This document shows, in pieces, positions 51,238 through 59,739 of a DNA stretch of 64,000 nucleotides (the stretch's first letter is position 1; each line of letters begins with the position of its first letter). Made by a program: the position numbers and the translations under genes. Location: assembly GCA_964389305.1 (NCBI GenBank), contig CAYMEK010000015.1, forward strand, positions 1 through 64,000, read 5' to 3'. Origin of the DNA: CAYMEK01 sp964389305. Lineage in GTDB: Bacteria; Spirochaetota; Spirochaetia; SZUA-6; DRHE01. Below the pieces are notes generated by a model. It saw only the letters and a list, made by a program, of their open reading frames with translations. It had not been told where the DNA came from and ran no database searches.

Positions 51238-51852
51238 ATGATGGATGAGAAGCTGTTTCCCTCGTACCGGCTCCAGGAAAGCGAAGAGCAGGATGAAACG
51301 AAGAAGGAGTCGGAGTCGACCCTCATCGAACGAATTCTTAAAACCCGCAACATCCTGCTGTCCGGGGAGATCAACAAGCCTCTGGGCGAGAGAATCATCC
51401 GCCAGCTTATCTTGCTGGAAGACCAGGGCGACGATCCCATCAAGGTTTTTATCGACAGCCCCGGTGGAGACGCCGATGCGGGCTTCGCCATATTCGACAT
51501 GATGCGCTTCATCAAGCCCGAAGTGGTCGTTATCGGGATGGGACTGGTAGCCAGCGCGGCGGCGATCGTTCTGCTGGCCGCGCCCAAAAAGCAGCGCATC
51601 GCCCTGCCCAACTCCCACTATCTGATCCACCAGCCTCTAAGCGGTATGCGGGGGGTGGCCACGGAGATCGAGATCCACGCCAGGGAGCTGGACAAGCTGC
51701 GCCGCAAGATCAACAAGCTGGTCTCCGAGGAGACCGGCCAGAAACTCGAGAAGGTGGAGAAGGATACCGACCGGGACTATTGGATGAACGCGGAAGAAGC
51801 TCTGGAATACGGTTTGATCTCCAGGATCATAACCAGCAGGAAGGACCTGTAG
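51238..51852 (+). CDS. clpP: ClpP-family serine protease
   Basis: A 204-residue ClpP subunit. The triad is complete: Ser in GMGLVASAAAIVLLAA near 105 (the neighbour after Ser is Ala where most ClpP have Met), His in SHYLIHQPLSGMRG near 130 and Asp in EKDTDRDYWMNAEEALEYG near 180. IEIHARELDKLRRKINKL is the standard handle helix. It differs from the usual housekeeping form by an acidic N-terminal extension (SEEQDETKKESESTL), so it may be a second ClpP paralogue; no clpX or clpA is adjacent. ATG 51238 or 51241 both fit the promoter. The EEP lipoprotein follows by 21 bases. Confidence 0.9.
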   Translation: MMDEKLFPSYRLQESEEQDETKKESESTLIERILKTRNILLSGEINKPLGERIIRQLILLEDQGDDPIKVFIDSPGGDADAGFAIFDMMRFIKPEVVVIGMGLVASAAAIVLLAAPKKQRIALPNSHYLIHQPLSGMRGVATEIEIHARELDKLRRKINKLVSEETGQKLEKVEKDTDRDYWMNAEEALEYGLISRIITSRKDL

Positions 51853-51873
51853 GCTCCTCCGCTATCCGCCACG

Positions 51874-52941
51874 ATGTCGGGGAAGACGCGACTCGTTTTT
51901 GCCTTGCTTATTCTTCTCCTCGTCTCCTGCCGCGAGCGGATCGAGATCCTCTGCTACAATGTGGAAAACCTCTTCGACGATCGTTCAGACGGCCGCGAGT
52001 ATCCCGAATACAGGCAGGCGGACTGGAACGGGGAGCTGTATGCCCGCAAGCTTTCCGCCATAGCCCGCGTGCTCAAGGCAGCCTCCGCCAGGGGAGCGGA
52101 CATTGTCTTGCTCCAGGAGGTGGAGAGCAGGAAAGCCCTGCTCGACTTGCGGGACCGGCACCTGGACGCGCTCGGGTACCGCTACCTCGTGCTGGCGTCC
52201 CAGGAAGGGATAGCTACGACGGTGGGCTGTCTGAGCAGGGTGCCCATCGGCCGCACCGTGACGCACTCGACCGGGTGGTTCGAGGGGCTCCCACTGCGCC
52301 CCATCCTGGAGATGCGCTTCGAGCTGGACGGCGCCGTGCTGTACCTGTTCAACAATCACTGGAAGTCCAAGACCGAGGGCGCCGAAGCCACCGAGCAGGC
52401 CCGCAGACAGGCGGCCCGCGTCCTGGCCGAGCGCATCGGTGAAGTACTGCAGACCGAGCCGCATGCGGACCTGCTGGTGGTGGGGGATCTGAACGAAAAT
52501 CTGGATGAGCTGCAGCAGGCCGGGGGACGTTATGCAACTGCGGTCGTCGCTCCGGAACTCGGAAGGGACCTTGTTCCTCCGCAGCGATTGGAGCAGGGAA
52601 TCCTGTTCGTAAGCTCCAATGTCCGGGCGGGGGGCCTGAGGGACGGCCGGCTGGTCCTCTACGACGCCTGGTTCGAAATCCCTGAGCAGCGGCGAGGCAG
52701 CTCGGTCTACCAGGGAGCATGGCAGACCCATGACCGGATGCTTCTGTCCCCCGGACTGTTCGATGAAAGGGGATTCCGCTACCGCCTCGGCAGCTTCCGG
52801 GTGCTGCGAGAGAGCTTTCTGCTCGAAGCGGCCAGCGGCTTTCCAAAGCGCTGGCGCAGGAGCCCGGCGGGCGGCCTGGGCGGCGAGTGGGGCTATTCCG
52901 ATCACCTGCCCCTGGTGATACGCCTGGAGGCGCTCAGGTAG
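51874..52941 (+). CDS. endonuclease/exonuclease/phosphatase family lipoprotein
   Basis: A 355-residue exported protein: signal peptide with LLVSCRER lipobox (Cys near 20), then an EEP fold. ILCYNVENLFDD near 25 supplies the metal-binding Asn, VLLQEVESRKALLDL near 80 the catalytic Glu, YLFNNHWKSK near 160 the His, VVGDLNENLDEL near 205 the Asp/Asn pair and YSDHLPLVIRLEALR the final D-H. It probably hydrolyses phosphodiester or phosphate bonds outside the cytoplasm, such as extracellular DNA or sphingomyelin. It is likely co-transcribed with the ClpP gene. The substrate is unassigned. Confidence 0.88.
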   Translation: MSGKTRLVFALLILLLVSCRERIEILCYNVENLFDDRSDGREYPEYRQADWNGELYARKLSAIARVLKAASARGADIVLLQEVESRKALLDLRDRHLDALGYRYLVLASQEGIATTVGCLSRVPIGRTVTHSTGWFEGLPLRPILEMRFELDGAVLYLFNNHWKSKTEGAEATEQARRQAARVLAERIGEVLQTEPHADLLVVGDLNENLDELQQAGGRYATAVVAPELGRDLVPPQRLEQGILFVSSNVRAGGLRDGRLVLYDAWFEIPEQRRGSSVYQGAWQTHDRMLLSPGLFDERGFRYRLGSFRVLRESFLLEAASGFPKRWRRSPAGGLGGEWGYSDHLPLVIRLEALR

Positions 52942-52977
52942 CGGGCAGAGAGCCGCCGTTCGGGCGAGCAGGAGACC

Positions 52978-53006
52978 TTGAGGCGATAGCGGCATATCGC
53001 TACACT
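52978..53006 (+). promoter_or_regulatory. promoter abutting argJ
   Basis: TTGAGG (52978-52983), a 17-base spacer and TACACT (53001-53006) end 9 bases before the ATG at 53016. It predicts a near-leaderless transcript. Confidence 0.58.
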
Positions 53007-53015
53007 CTAGGCTCG

Positions 53016-54320
53016 ATGGCCGGCTATTCCTCCGCCCAACAGTACCTCGAGGAGCTGCAGAGACGTTCCGCCCTGCCGGAAGGGTTTGCGGTGTCCACCA
53101 CTTCCCTCGAGTTCACCTCCCGCGAGAGAGGGCAGAGGCTGCCTATGAACCTGGCCCTCATTCTGCTGGAGCAGCCTACACCGCACTTCGGCGGGGTTTT
53201 TACGCGCAACCGTTTTGCCGGGGCGCCGATCCAGATCGGCCGCCAGCGCCTAGAGCAGGAGACGCTGCGGGGGGTGCTGATCAACAACAAGATCGCCAAT
53301 GTGGGAGCGCCGGGAGGCGTGGAAGACGCCTGCCTGCTCTGCGACGCCCTGGGAGAGCTTCTCGGCGAGCGAGGCAGCCGCTTCCTGCCCGCCTCTACCG
53401 GGATAGTGGGTTGGAAGCTCCCTGTCGAGCCGATGATGGCCGCCCTGCCGGCTTTGACCAAAGGTCTGCATAATCATGGCGCGCTTCCCGTCGCCCGGGC
53501 TATCATGACCACGGATTCCTACCCCAAAATCCATCGGGAGAAAGTCGGGGAGGGAAGCATCCTGGGGCTGGCCAAGGGAGCCGGCATGATCGAGCCCAAC
53601 CTGGCCACCATGCTGGCGTTTATTCTTACGGATCTGGCTGTGCCGAGAGACGAGCTGCGGCGTGTCCTGAGCTCCTGCGTCGAAGAGAGCTTCAACCGCA
53701 TCTCTGTTGACGGAGATCAAAGCACCAGCGACATGGTGCTCCTATTCAGCTCGGCTTCCAAGCCGGCGGTTCCAGCCGAACGGTTTCGCGAAGCCCTGCT
53801 GGCGGTGTGCCGGCGACTGGCGGAGGACGTGGTCCGCAACGGCGAAGGCGTGGCCCACGTAATCCGGGTGAAGGTGGAGGGTGGAGCGAGCGGGCGGATA
53901 GCGTCGGGAGCGGCCAAGGCCGTGGTCAACTCCCCCCTGGTCAAAGCCGCCGTGTTCGGAAACGACCCCAACGTGGGAAGGGTCGTTTCCGCGCTGGGAG
54001 ATTTCTTCGCCACCGCCGAGTTCGTTGACGCCGACGGCAAGGTAGCGGAGGCGCCTTTCGATCTCCAGCGCCTGCGGATCACGCTGGGCGGGACGGAGAT
54101 ATTCAGCGAGGGCGCTTTCCGCCTGGACAGCCGCAAAGAGGGGGAGCTGAGCCGCTACCTGGCCGGGTGCGCGTTCGATCCCACGGTCAAGGGGTTTCCG
54201 GCGCACGACCGGCGGGTCGAGATCGGGATCGATCTGGGGGCCGGGCGGGGGGAATCGGAGGCGCTGGGGGCGGACCTGTCCTACGAGTATGTCAGGGAGA
54301 ACGCCGACTACAGGACATAA
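53016..54320 (+). CDS. argJ: bifunctional ornithine acetyltransferase/N-acetylglutamate synthase
   Basis: A 434-residue ArgJ, which transfers acetyl from N-acetylornithine to glutamate in arginine synthesis. It is self-cleaving; the processing site is EPNLATMLAFILTD near 195, with the nucleophilic Thr. Other blocks are LLEQPTPHFGGVFTRN near 46, VGAPGGVEDACLLCDALGE near 95 and NRISVDGDQSTSDMVLLFSS near 228. VFGNDPNVGRVVSALGDF near 310 also matches. The start ATG at 53016 fits the promoter and the protein; an in-frame ATG at 52887 lies within the preceding gene. No other arg gene is in the window. It is followed by the moxR operon after 27 bases. Confidence 0.93.
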   Translation: MAGYSSAQQYLEELQRRSALPEGFAVSTTSLEFTSRERGQRLPMNLALILLEQPTPHFGGVFTRNRFAGAPIQIGRQRLEQETLRGVLINNKIANVGAPGGVEDACLLCDALGELLGERGSRFLPASTGIVGWKLPVEPMMAALPALTKGLHNHGALPVARAIMTTDSYPKIHREKVGEGSILGLAKGAGMIEPNLATMLAFILTDLAVPRDELRRVLSSCVEESFNRISVDGDQSTSDMVLLFSSASKPAVPAERFREALLAVCRRLAEDVVRNGEGVAHVIRVKVEGGASGRIASGAAKAVVNSPLVKAAVFGNDPNVGRVVSALGDFFATAEFVDADGKVAEAPFDLQRLRITLGGTEIFSEGAFRLDSRKEGELSRYLAGCAFDPTVKGFPAHDRRVEIGIDLGAGRGESEALGADLSYEYVRENADYRT

Positions 54321-54347
54321 GACAGGCAGTTCTAGGGATAACCGCAG

Positions 54348-55334
54348 ATGGGTCAGAAAACCAGCATGCAGAACGAGAATGTAGAGAGAGCCACTGAGCT
54401 GTTGCAGCGTGCGTTTCAGGAGGTTTCCAGGCGCATCGTCGGCCAGCGGGAAATGCTGGAGGGTATGTTGATGGGCCTGCTCACCGAGGGCCATGTGCTT
54501 CTGGAGGGAGTTCCCGGGCTGGCCAAGACCCTGGCCGTGAAGTCTTTGGCCGAGGTGCTGGATGCGGGGTTCAAGAGAATACAGTTCACCCCCGATCTGC
54601 TGCCCGCGGATCTGATAGGCACAATGATCTACAGGCCCCAAACGGGGGACTTCGTTCCCCGCAAGGGACCGATCTTCACCAATATTATCCTGGCCGATGA
54701 GATCAACCGCTCTCCCGCCAAGGTCCAATCGGCTCTCCTCGAAGCCATGGAGGAGCGCCAGGTGACTATGGGAAACGAGACCTACCGGCTCGATGAGCCC
54801 TTCCTGGTGCTGGCCACCCAGAATCCCATCGAGCACGAGGGGACCTATCCCCTTCCCGAAGCTCAGCTGGATCGCTTCATCCTCAAGCTGTTGATACCGT
54901 ATCCGAGCTTCGAGGAGGAGAAGGAAATCCTCAATCGGGTTGGGGTTCGCAAGGAGATCGCCGTAGAGAAAGTTCTGGATGGTGAAGGAATCGGCGTATT
55001 GAGATCGGTGGTGCGGGAGATTCACGTCGATCCGAGGATCGGGGAATATATCGTCCGCCTTGTTCAAGCCAGCCGGGAACGAAACAGGGACAAAGCGGAC
55101 TTCGTGCGGTTCATAGAATACGGGGCCTCGCCGCGAGCTTCGATCTATCTTTTCCGCTGCGCCAAGGTCAGGGCGCTCCTCGACGGCCGGGCTTTTGTCA
55201 TACCGGAAGACGTGAAGGTAACGGCGCCGGCGGTCCTCCGGCACCGGATCATCCTCACCTACGAAGCCGAAGCCGAAGATGTTGCCAGCGACCAGGTCAT
55301 CGCCGAAATACTGGGCAGCGTCGACGTTCCCTGA
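54348..55334 (+). CDS. MoxR-type AAA+ ATPase
   Basis: A 328-residue AAA+ chaperone of the MoxR family. Walker A GVPGLAKTLAVKSLAEVL near 48, Walker B ILADEINRSPAKVQSALLEAMEERQVTM near 110, sensor 1 LVLATQNPIEHEGTYPLPEAQ near 155 and an arginine-finger segment LDRFILKLLIPYPS are all visible. MoxR proteins remodel VWA-domain partners, here those encoded downstream. ATG 54348 is used; ATG 54366 is possible. It is the first gene of a seven-gene cluster whose members mostly overlap by a few bases. Confidence 0.94.
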   Translation: MGQKTSMQNENVERATELLQRAFQEVSRRIVGQREMLEGMLMGLLTEGHVLLEGVPGLAKTLAVKSLAEVLDAGFKRIQFTPDLLPADLIGTMIYRPQTGDFVPRKGPIFTNIILADEINRSPAKVQSALLEAMEERQVTMGNETYRLDEPFLVLATQNPIEHEGTYPLPEAQLDRFILKLLIPYPSFEEEKEILNRVGVRKEIAVEKVLDGEGIGVLRSVVREIHVDPRIGEYIVRLVQASRERNRDKADFVRFIEYGASPRASIYLFRCAKVRALLDGRAFVIPEDVKVTAPAVLRHRIILTYEAEAEDVASDQVIAEILGSVDVP

Positions 55335-55340
55335 CGGCAT

Positions 55341-56216
55341 ATGAAGGAGTTTTCCTTTTTCCGCCGGGTCCGGCAGGTCGAACTGGTGGCCGCCAGGCTG
55401 GTCGATCAGCTTCTCGGCGGACGTTATCGCTCGATCTTCAGGGGCCAGGGGATCGAGTTCGACGAGGTGCGCGAATACGTAGCCGGGGACGATGTACGGG
55501 CTATCGATTGGAACGTCACCTCCCGGATGGGAATGCCGCATACGAAAATTTTCCGGGAGGAGCGGGAAATCATTTTATTCAATGTAGTCGATATCTCGCC
55601 TTCCCTGTACACGGGCTCCGGTGAGATAGCCAAGAGTCTGTTTGCAGCCATGGTTTTTGCGATCCTGGCCCTTTCGGCCGTGAAGAACAACGACCGGGTA
55701 GGGGCGGCGTTTTTCAGCGATCGGATCGAGAAATGGGTCCCGCCCGCTCAAGGGCGAAAGCATGCCTTGAGCCTGATCCATGAGCTGTTGACCGTGAAAC
55801 CCGCCGGAAGAGGGTCGGACCTGGATCTGGTGCTGAAGGGAGTGTATCGGAACCTGAAACGCCGCGGCATCTGTTTTATCATCTCCGACTTCCGTACAGA
55901 TGGGTACTGGGATTCTCTGTCTCTGCTGGCCCGCAAGCACGACTGCGTGGCTGTGAAGATCTACGATCCCGTAGAGGCGTTTTTTCCCCGGACCGGCGTC
56001 GTGGAGCTGGAAGATCCGGAGAGTGGAGACATCCTGCTGGCCGACGGCTCTTCCTCCCGGTTCCGCCGCAGCTATGAACGCCTTTGGCAGGAGAAGCAAT
56101 CCGGCTGGACCAACGCCTGCCAGAGGCGAGGCGTGGAAAGCATGACTCTCAGCACCTCCGACGATCCCGGCGTGGAGATCCTGCGTTTCTTCCGGCGTAG
56201 AAGGCGCAGACGATGA
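55341..56216 (+). CDS. DUF58 (VWA-like) protein
   Basis: A 291-residue soluble protein starting 7 bases after moxR. The DUF58 signature is GRYRSIFRGQGIEFDEVREYVAGDDVRAIDWNVTSR near 30-65. The C-terminal VWA-type domain contains FNVVDISPSLYTGSGEI near 82 with the MIDAS-like D-x-S-x-S and FIISDFRTDGYW near 178. These proteins are substrates or partners of MoxR ATPases. The ATG of the next gene overlaps its stop as ATGA. Confidence 0.92.
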   Translation: MKEFSFFRRVRQVELVAARLVDQLLGGRYRSIFRGQGIEFDEVREYVAGDDVRAIDWNVTSRMGMPHTKIFREEREIILFNVVDISPSLYTGSGEIAKSLFAAMVFAILALSAVKNNDRVGAAFFSDRIEKWVPPAQGRKHALSLIHELLTVKPAGRGSDLDLVLKGVYRNLKRRGICFIISDFRTDGYWDSLSLLARKHDCVAVKIYDPVEAFFPRTGVVELEDPESGDILLADGSSSRFRRSYERLWQEKQSGWTNACQRRGVESMTLSTSDDPGVEILRFFRRRRRRR

Positions 56217-57100
56217 GCAGGATGACAGGGGTTATCGGGTCGGTGCTCCTGCTGCTGGCGGTCTCCGTTGCCCTCTCGGCCCAGGAGGAGTCTGTGGAGT
56301 CGGTCCTGCTCCCGCCCCGCTTCTATGTGGGCGACCGCGTGGAGTTGCGCCTGACGCTGGATGTGCCGGCAGAGCTGGTCGTGAGCGAACCGGAAAAGCT
56401 TCCGCAGGATCCGTGGCTGGAGGTACATCGGGTGGAGGTCCAAGACTACAGAAATCCCGGCCGAAGCGGGAAGGTGCGGATCCGGGTGTTTTTCACACCA
56501 TTCCAGCCCGGGCAAAGCAGGCTGCCGGCCCTGTCCCTGGGCCAGCTGCATCTCGGAGCGACTACCGTTCACACCCGCTCCGTGCTGGAGCAGGAGCAAA
56601 GTCTTTCTCTGCAGGGCTTGCGGGGACAGCTCGATCTGCCGTTGACCGCAGCCAAGCTTGCCCTCATCATCACCATAGGGATCGGGGTCCCGGCGGGTGC
56701 CTTCTTCGCCTTCGTGCACGGCGCCCGAGGCCTGGCCAGGATCCGGGCCGAGCGGCGCCGGCGGCTTCCCTATCTTCGCTTTCGCAACATCTTGCGGCGG
56801 CTGAAAAAACAATCCTCCGAGATCGAGGGCAGGTCCTTCTTTATCCTGCTCTCCCTCGCCCTGAAGAGTTACCTGGCCGAGAGGCTGTCGGTTCCCCTTA
56901 TGAGCGCTACCACGGGCGAGATCGGGCAGCGGTTGTCCGGGATAGGCCTGGAGCCCAGCCTATCGGAAAGCATCCATGAGCTGCTCAGAAGGTCGGACCT
57001 GGTGAAGTTCTCGGGCCGTAAGACGGGCCGGCGGGAAATAGGCGCGGAGCTGCGGAGAGTGGAAGACATTCTAGAGGGAATCGAAGAGAGGATCCGGTGA
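56213..57100 (+). CDS. exported membrane protein of Bat-type operon (BatD position)
   Basis: A 295-residue protein with a signal peptide (VIGSVLLLLAVSVALSAQE), a beta-rich periplasmic region carrying LPPRFYVGDRVELRLTLDV near 37, and one transmembrane helix (LALIITIGIGVPAGAFFAFV near 155). The cytoplasmic helical tail (RSFFILLSLALKSYLAERL) resembles DUF4381. The layout, immunoglobulin-like outside and helical inside, is that expected for the BatD position, but it is much shorter than BatD and family membership is not certain. Both ends overlap neighbouring genes, indicating coupled translation. Confidence 0.75.
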   Translation: MSRMTGVIGSVLLLLAVSVALSAQEESVESVLLPPRFYVGDRVELRLTLDVPAELVVSEPEKLPQDPWLEVHRVEVQDYRNPGRSGKVRIRVFFTPFQPGQSRLPALSLGQLHLGATTVHTRSVLEQEQSLSLQGLRGQLDLPLTAAKLALIITIGIGVPAGAFFAFVHGARGLARIRAERRRRLPYLRFRNILRRLKKQSSEIEGRSFFILLSLALKSYLAERLSVPLMSATTGEIGQRLSGIGLEPSLSESIHELLRRSDLVKFSGRKTGRREIGAELRRVEDILEGIEERIR

Positions 57101-58101
57101 TGTGGAGCCTGGACTTTCCCCTCACCCTGCTCGCAGTATCGATTGTTCCGGTATTAATCTACCTGGTTCATTTTCGCCGCTCCCGCGGCGGGAAACTCAG
57201 CTTCAATTTCAGCATCTGGGGAACCGAGCCCATTCGCTTTCCGGGGACCCCCAAGCGACTGCTGCTGTTGCTGAGCAGGATTCTGTTCTGGACGGGATTT
57301 TCTCTGCTGGTGGTAGCGCTGTCCGGACCGGTGTTGATCGAAAAGCGGAGAAACTACCTGACCAGGGGATTGGACCTGATCATTGCCCTGGATGTTTCTC
57401 CCAGCATGTCCGCCCGGGATGTGGGCGCCGCCACCCGCTTCGAAGCCGCGCGGGAGGTGATCAGAGGTTTCGCGACCGGCAGGGAGAACGACTCGATCGG
57501 CCTGGTCGCCTTCGGCCGGGAGGCGGCTCTAATGGTTCCCCCGACCCTGGACCACGGCTTTCTCTTTGAGGTTTTGGATACGCTGCAGGTCATGGAGCTG
57601 GGCGACGGAACATCTATCGGAACAGGAATCGCCTTGGCCGCCCTGCACTTGAGGGACTCCGGCTCCAGCGAGAAGGTTATTGTGCTGGTGACAGACGGGG
57701 ACAATAACGCCGGAGAAATCTCCCCGGAAAGGGCGACCGAGGTGGCTGCAGCACTCGGAATCAGGATCTATACCATAGGAATCGGGAGCGAGGGAGAAAC
57801 CACCCTCGAGTTCACGGATCCGGAGAGCGGAAGACAGGTGCGGGGGGTTTACCAGGGAAAGCTCAATGAGGAGCTGCTGCGGCAGATGGCCGCCGTCTCA
57901 GGCGGCCGCTATTTTCACTCCGGCACTCTAGGTATTCTTGATACCGTATTCCAGGAGATAGACAGCCTGGAGAGCAGGCGGCAGGAGGTGGTGGTATTTG
58001 TCGAGCGCCTGCCCCGGCAGGGGATTTTTATCCTCACCGGGCTGCTCATCATTGTGGCCTGCGTTCTGATAAATAAACTGATGATAGGGGAGCTGTTGTA
58101 A
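57100..58101 (+). CDS. batA: VWA-domain membrane protein (BatA-like)
   Basis: A 333-residue protein with two N-terminal membrane helices (LTLLAVSIVPVLIYLVHF and LFWTGFSLLVVALSGPVL), a VWA domain and a C-terminal helix (GIFILTGLLIIVACVLI). The MIDAS motif is IALDVSPSMSARDVGAA near 96, with further ligands in LGDGTSIGTGIALAAL near 168 and VTDGDNNAGE near 197. The domain should lie in the periplasm. It matches BatA of aerotolerance operons in spirochaetes and Bacteroidetes. ATG 57100 overlaps the preceding stop as TGATG; GTG 57097 is possible. Confidence 0.9.
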   Translation: MWSLDFPLTLLAVSIVPVLIYLVHFRRSRGGKLSFNFSIWGTEPIRFPGTPKRLLLLLSRILFWTGFSLLVVALSGPVLIEKRRNYLTRGLDLIIALDVSPSMSARDVGAATRFEAAREVIRGFATGRENDSIGLVAFGREAALMVPPTLDHGFLFEVLDTLQVMELGDGTSIGTGIALAALHLRDSGSSEKVIVLVTDGDNNAGEISPERATEVAAALGIRIYTIGIGSEGETTLEFTDPESGRQVRGVYQGKLNEELLRQMAAVSGGRYFHSGTLGILDTVFQEIDSLESRRQEVVVFVERLPRQGIFILTGLLIIVACVLINKLMIGELL

Positions 58102-58105
58102 ACGG

Positions 58106-59098
58106 ATGCTGGACCGACCGCAGGCGCTGTTCTTTTTTTTACTGCTGGCCCTTATTAGTGCGGCCTGGAGCATCGCCTTCAAGCGCGGACGCAAGAGCCT
58201 GCAGGCCTTGGGAGGAGATTGGCGATCGGCTGCACTCCTCGACGTGTATGTGTTCAAGAGCTTTTTCTCCTTTCTCTTCTTCGCCTTTTTTTTCGCCTCC
58301 TGTGTGCTCGCCCTGGCCGGTCTTAGCTGGGGGAACCGGCTGGTGGAAGAACGGCGTTCGGGCCAGGAGATCGTCGTAGTCCTGGACGTCTCAAACAGCA
58401 TGCTGGCCGAGGATGGGAATGGATCACGTCTGGAGCGCTCCCTGCGCGCCGTCAGGCGGTTGGCGGCGGAGCTGGAAGGTGTCCGGATCGGCCTGGTCGC
58501 GTTCAAGGGCCGGGCGGTGCGCCTGCTGCCCTTGACCGAGGATCGTTATGCCCTGGAGACTGCCCTTCGACATGTCGGTCCCGACGTTATGAGCTCGCCG
58601 GGAAGCGGTCTGGAAGAAGGCATCGATCGAGCGATCGAGGCCCTGGCAAGTACCCGGGCGACCTACAGGGCTGCAGTGCTTTTCAGCGACGGAGAGTACC
58701 ACTCGGGAGAACCCTCTGCGGCAGCGGCCCGGGCCGGCAGGCAAGGAGTGCCTCTATACGTGGTGGCGGTTGGAAGCGAGGAGGGCGCAGTGGTCAGGCT
58801 TCCGGACGGAAGAGTGCTGGAGGACAGCCGGGGCAATCCAGTGGTCACCCGCCTTCGCCTGAGGCCACTGGAGGAAATCGCGAAGCTCAGCTCGGGCCGG
58901 CTTTTCCGGCTTGAGGAAAAGGACAGCAACGTCGTGGAGGAAATAGGCGCGGAGCTGAGAGGCCAGAAGGAGGGAAGCACTGTGCTCGGCATGAGAGCAG
59001 AGAAGAAAGATCGCTTTCGTTTATTCCTCTTTCTGGCACTCCTATTTCTGTGTCTGTCCATATTGGTGAAGGCGGTGCGGTGGCGCAGCATTCTGTGA
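58106..59098 (+). CDS. batB: VWA-domain membrane protein (BatB-like)
   Basis: A 330-residue paralogue of the preceding protein: N-terminal helices (LFFFLLLALISAAWSIAF and SFLFFAFFFASCVLALAGL), then a VWA domain with VVLDVSNSMLAEDGNGS near 90, SSPGSGLEEGIDRAIEALA near 158 and LFSDGEYHSGEPSA near 190, and a final helix (FLFLALLFLCLSILVKAV). The MIDAS is complete. As BatB it would pair with BatA as a periplasmic complex. The following gene starts on its stop codon (GTGA). Confidence 0.9.
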   Translation: MLDRPQALFFFLLLALISAAWSIAFKRGRKSLQALGGDWRSAALLDVYVFKSFFSFLFFAFFFASCVLALAGLSWGNRLVEERRSGQEIVVVLDVSNSMLAEDGNGSRLERSLRAVRRLAAELEGVRIGLVAFKGRAVRLLPLTEDRYALETALRHVGPDVMSSPGSGLEEGIDRAIEALASTRATYRAAVLFSDGEYHSGEPSAAAARAGRQGVPLYVVAVGSEEGAVVRLPDGRVLEDSRGNPVVTRLRLRPLEEIAKLSSGRLFRLEEKDSNVVEEIGAELRGQKEGSTVLGMRAEKKDRFRLFLFLALLFLCLSILVKAVRWRSIL

Positions 59099-59739
59099 AA
59101 GCCTCGAGGCGATGCGAGGCGGCTCTGCTCTTGCTGGCCTGCGCTTCAGCGCTTCTGGCCTCCTGTTCGACGGCGGGCGTGACCTTTGCCGTGCTCAGGG
59201 GCAACTTCCTGTTTCGTCGCGGAGAAGATGCCCTGGCCGCCTATTCGTATCTTCGAGCCAGGGAAGGGCGGGGTGGGCGGAGCTGGGAGGACTGGCTGGA
59301 CTACGATCTGGGCAGCCTGTACCTGTCGATCGGGGAAACCTCAGCCGGGCTGCGCGTGCTGAACAGGGCTCTGGAGGGCTTCAACGAGCTGCCCCGAGAA
59401 CCGAATCGACGAGACAGGGAGCTGTTCTTTCGGGTGTTCTTCAATCGGGGAGTGGCCTTATACGAGACAGGGAGGTACCGGGAGGCGGCCGGGAGCTTTG
59501 TCCAGGCGCTTCGACTCAAAAGAGGAAGCTGGGAGGCGAAAATCAATCTGGAGCTGTGCATCACGGCTTTACGAAGCTCTACGGCTGCCGGAAGCGTTCA
59601 AACGGCGGGGAAGGCTGCGGAGAGCTGGGCCGGAGAGCGCAATAAGCGAGATGACAGCATTCTGGAAGCATTGCACCAGGAGGAGAAACCGGCGTGGGTA
59701 TCGGCACCCTCAGGCAAGCGATACGACGAGGACTGGTAG
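59095..59739 (+). CDS. TPR lipoprotein of Bat-type operon (BatC-like)
   Basis: A 214-residue lipoprotein: signal peptide with basic KASRRCEAA start and LLASC lipobox (Cys near 24), then tetratricopeptide units such as WEDWLDYDLGSLYLSIGE, FFNRGVALYETGRYREAAGS and WEAKINLELCITALRSS. GTG 59095 is chosen because it overlaps the batB stop and gives a clean signal peptide. The TPR region probably docks the VWA proteins. It overlaps the next gene by 46 bases. Called BatC-like by position and domain. Confidence 0.82.
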   Translation: MKASRRCEAALLLLACASALLASCSTAGVTFAVLRGNFLFRRGEDALAAYSYLRAREGRGGRSWEDWLDYDLGSLYLSIGETSAGLRVLNRALEGFNELPREPNRRDRELFFRVFFNRGVALYETGRYREAAGSFVQALRLKRGSWEAKINLELCITALRSSTAAGSVQTAGKAAESWAGERNKRDDSILEALHQEEKPAWVSAPSGKRYDEDW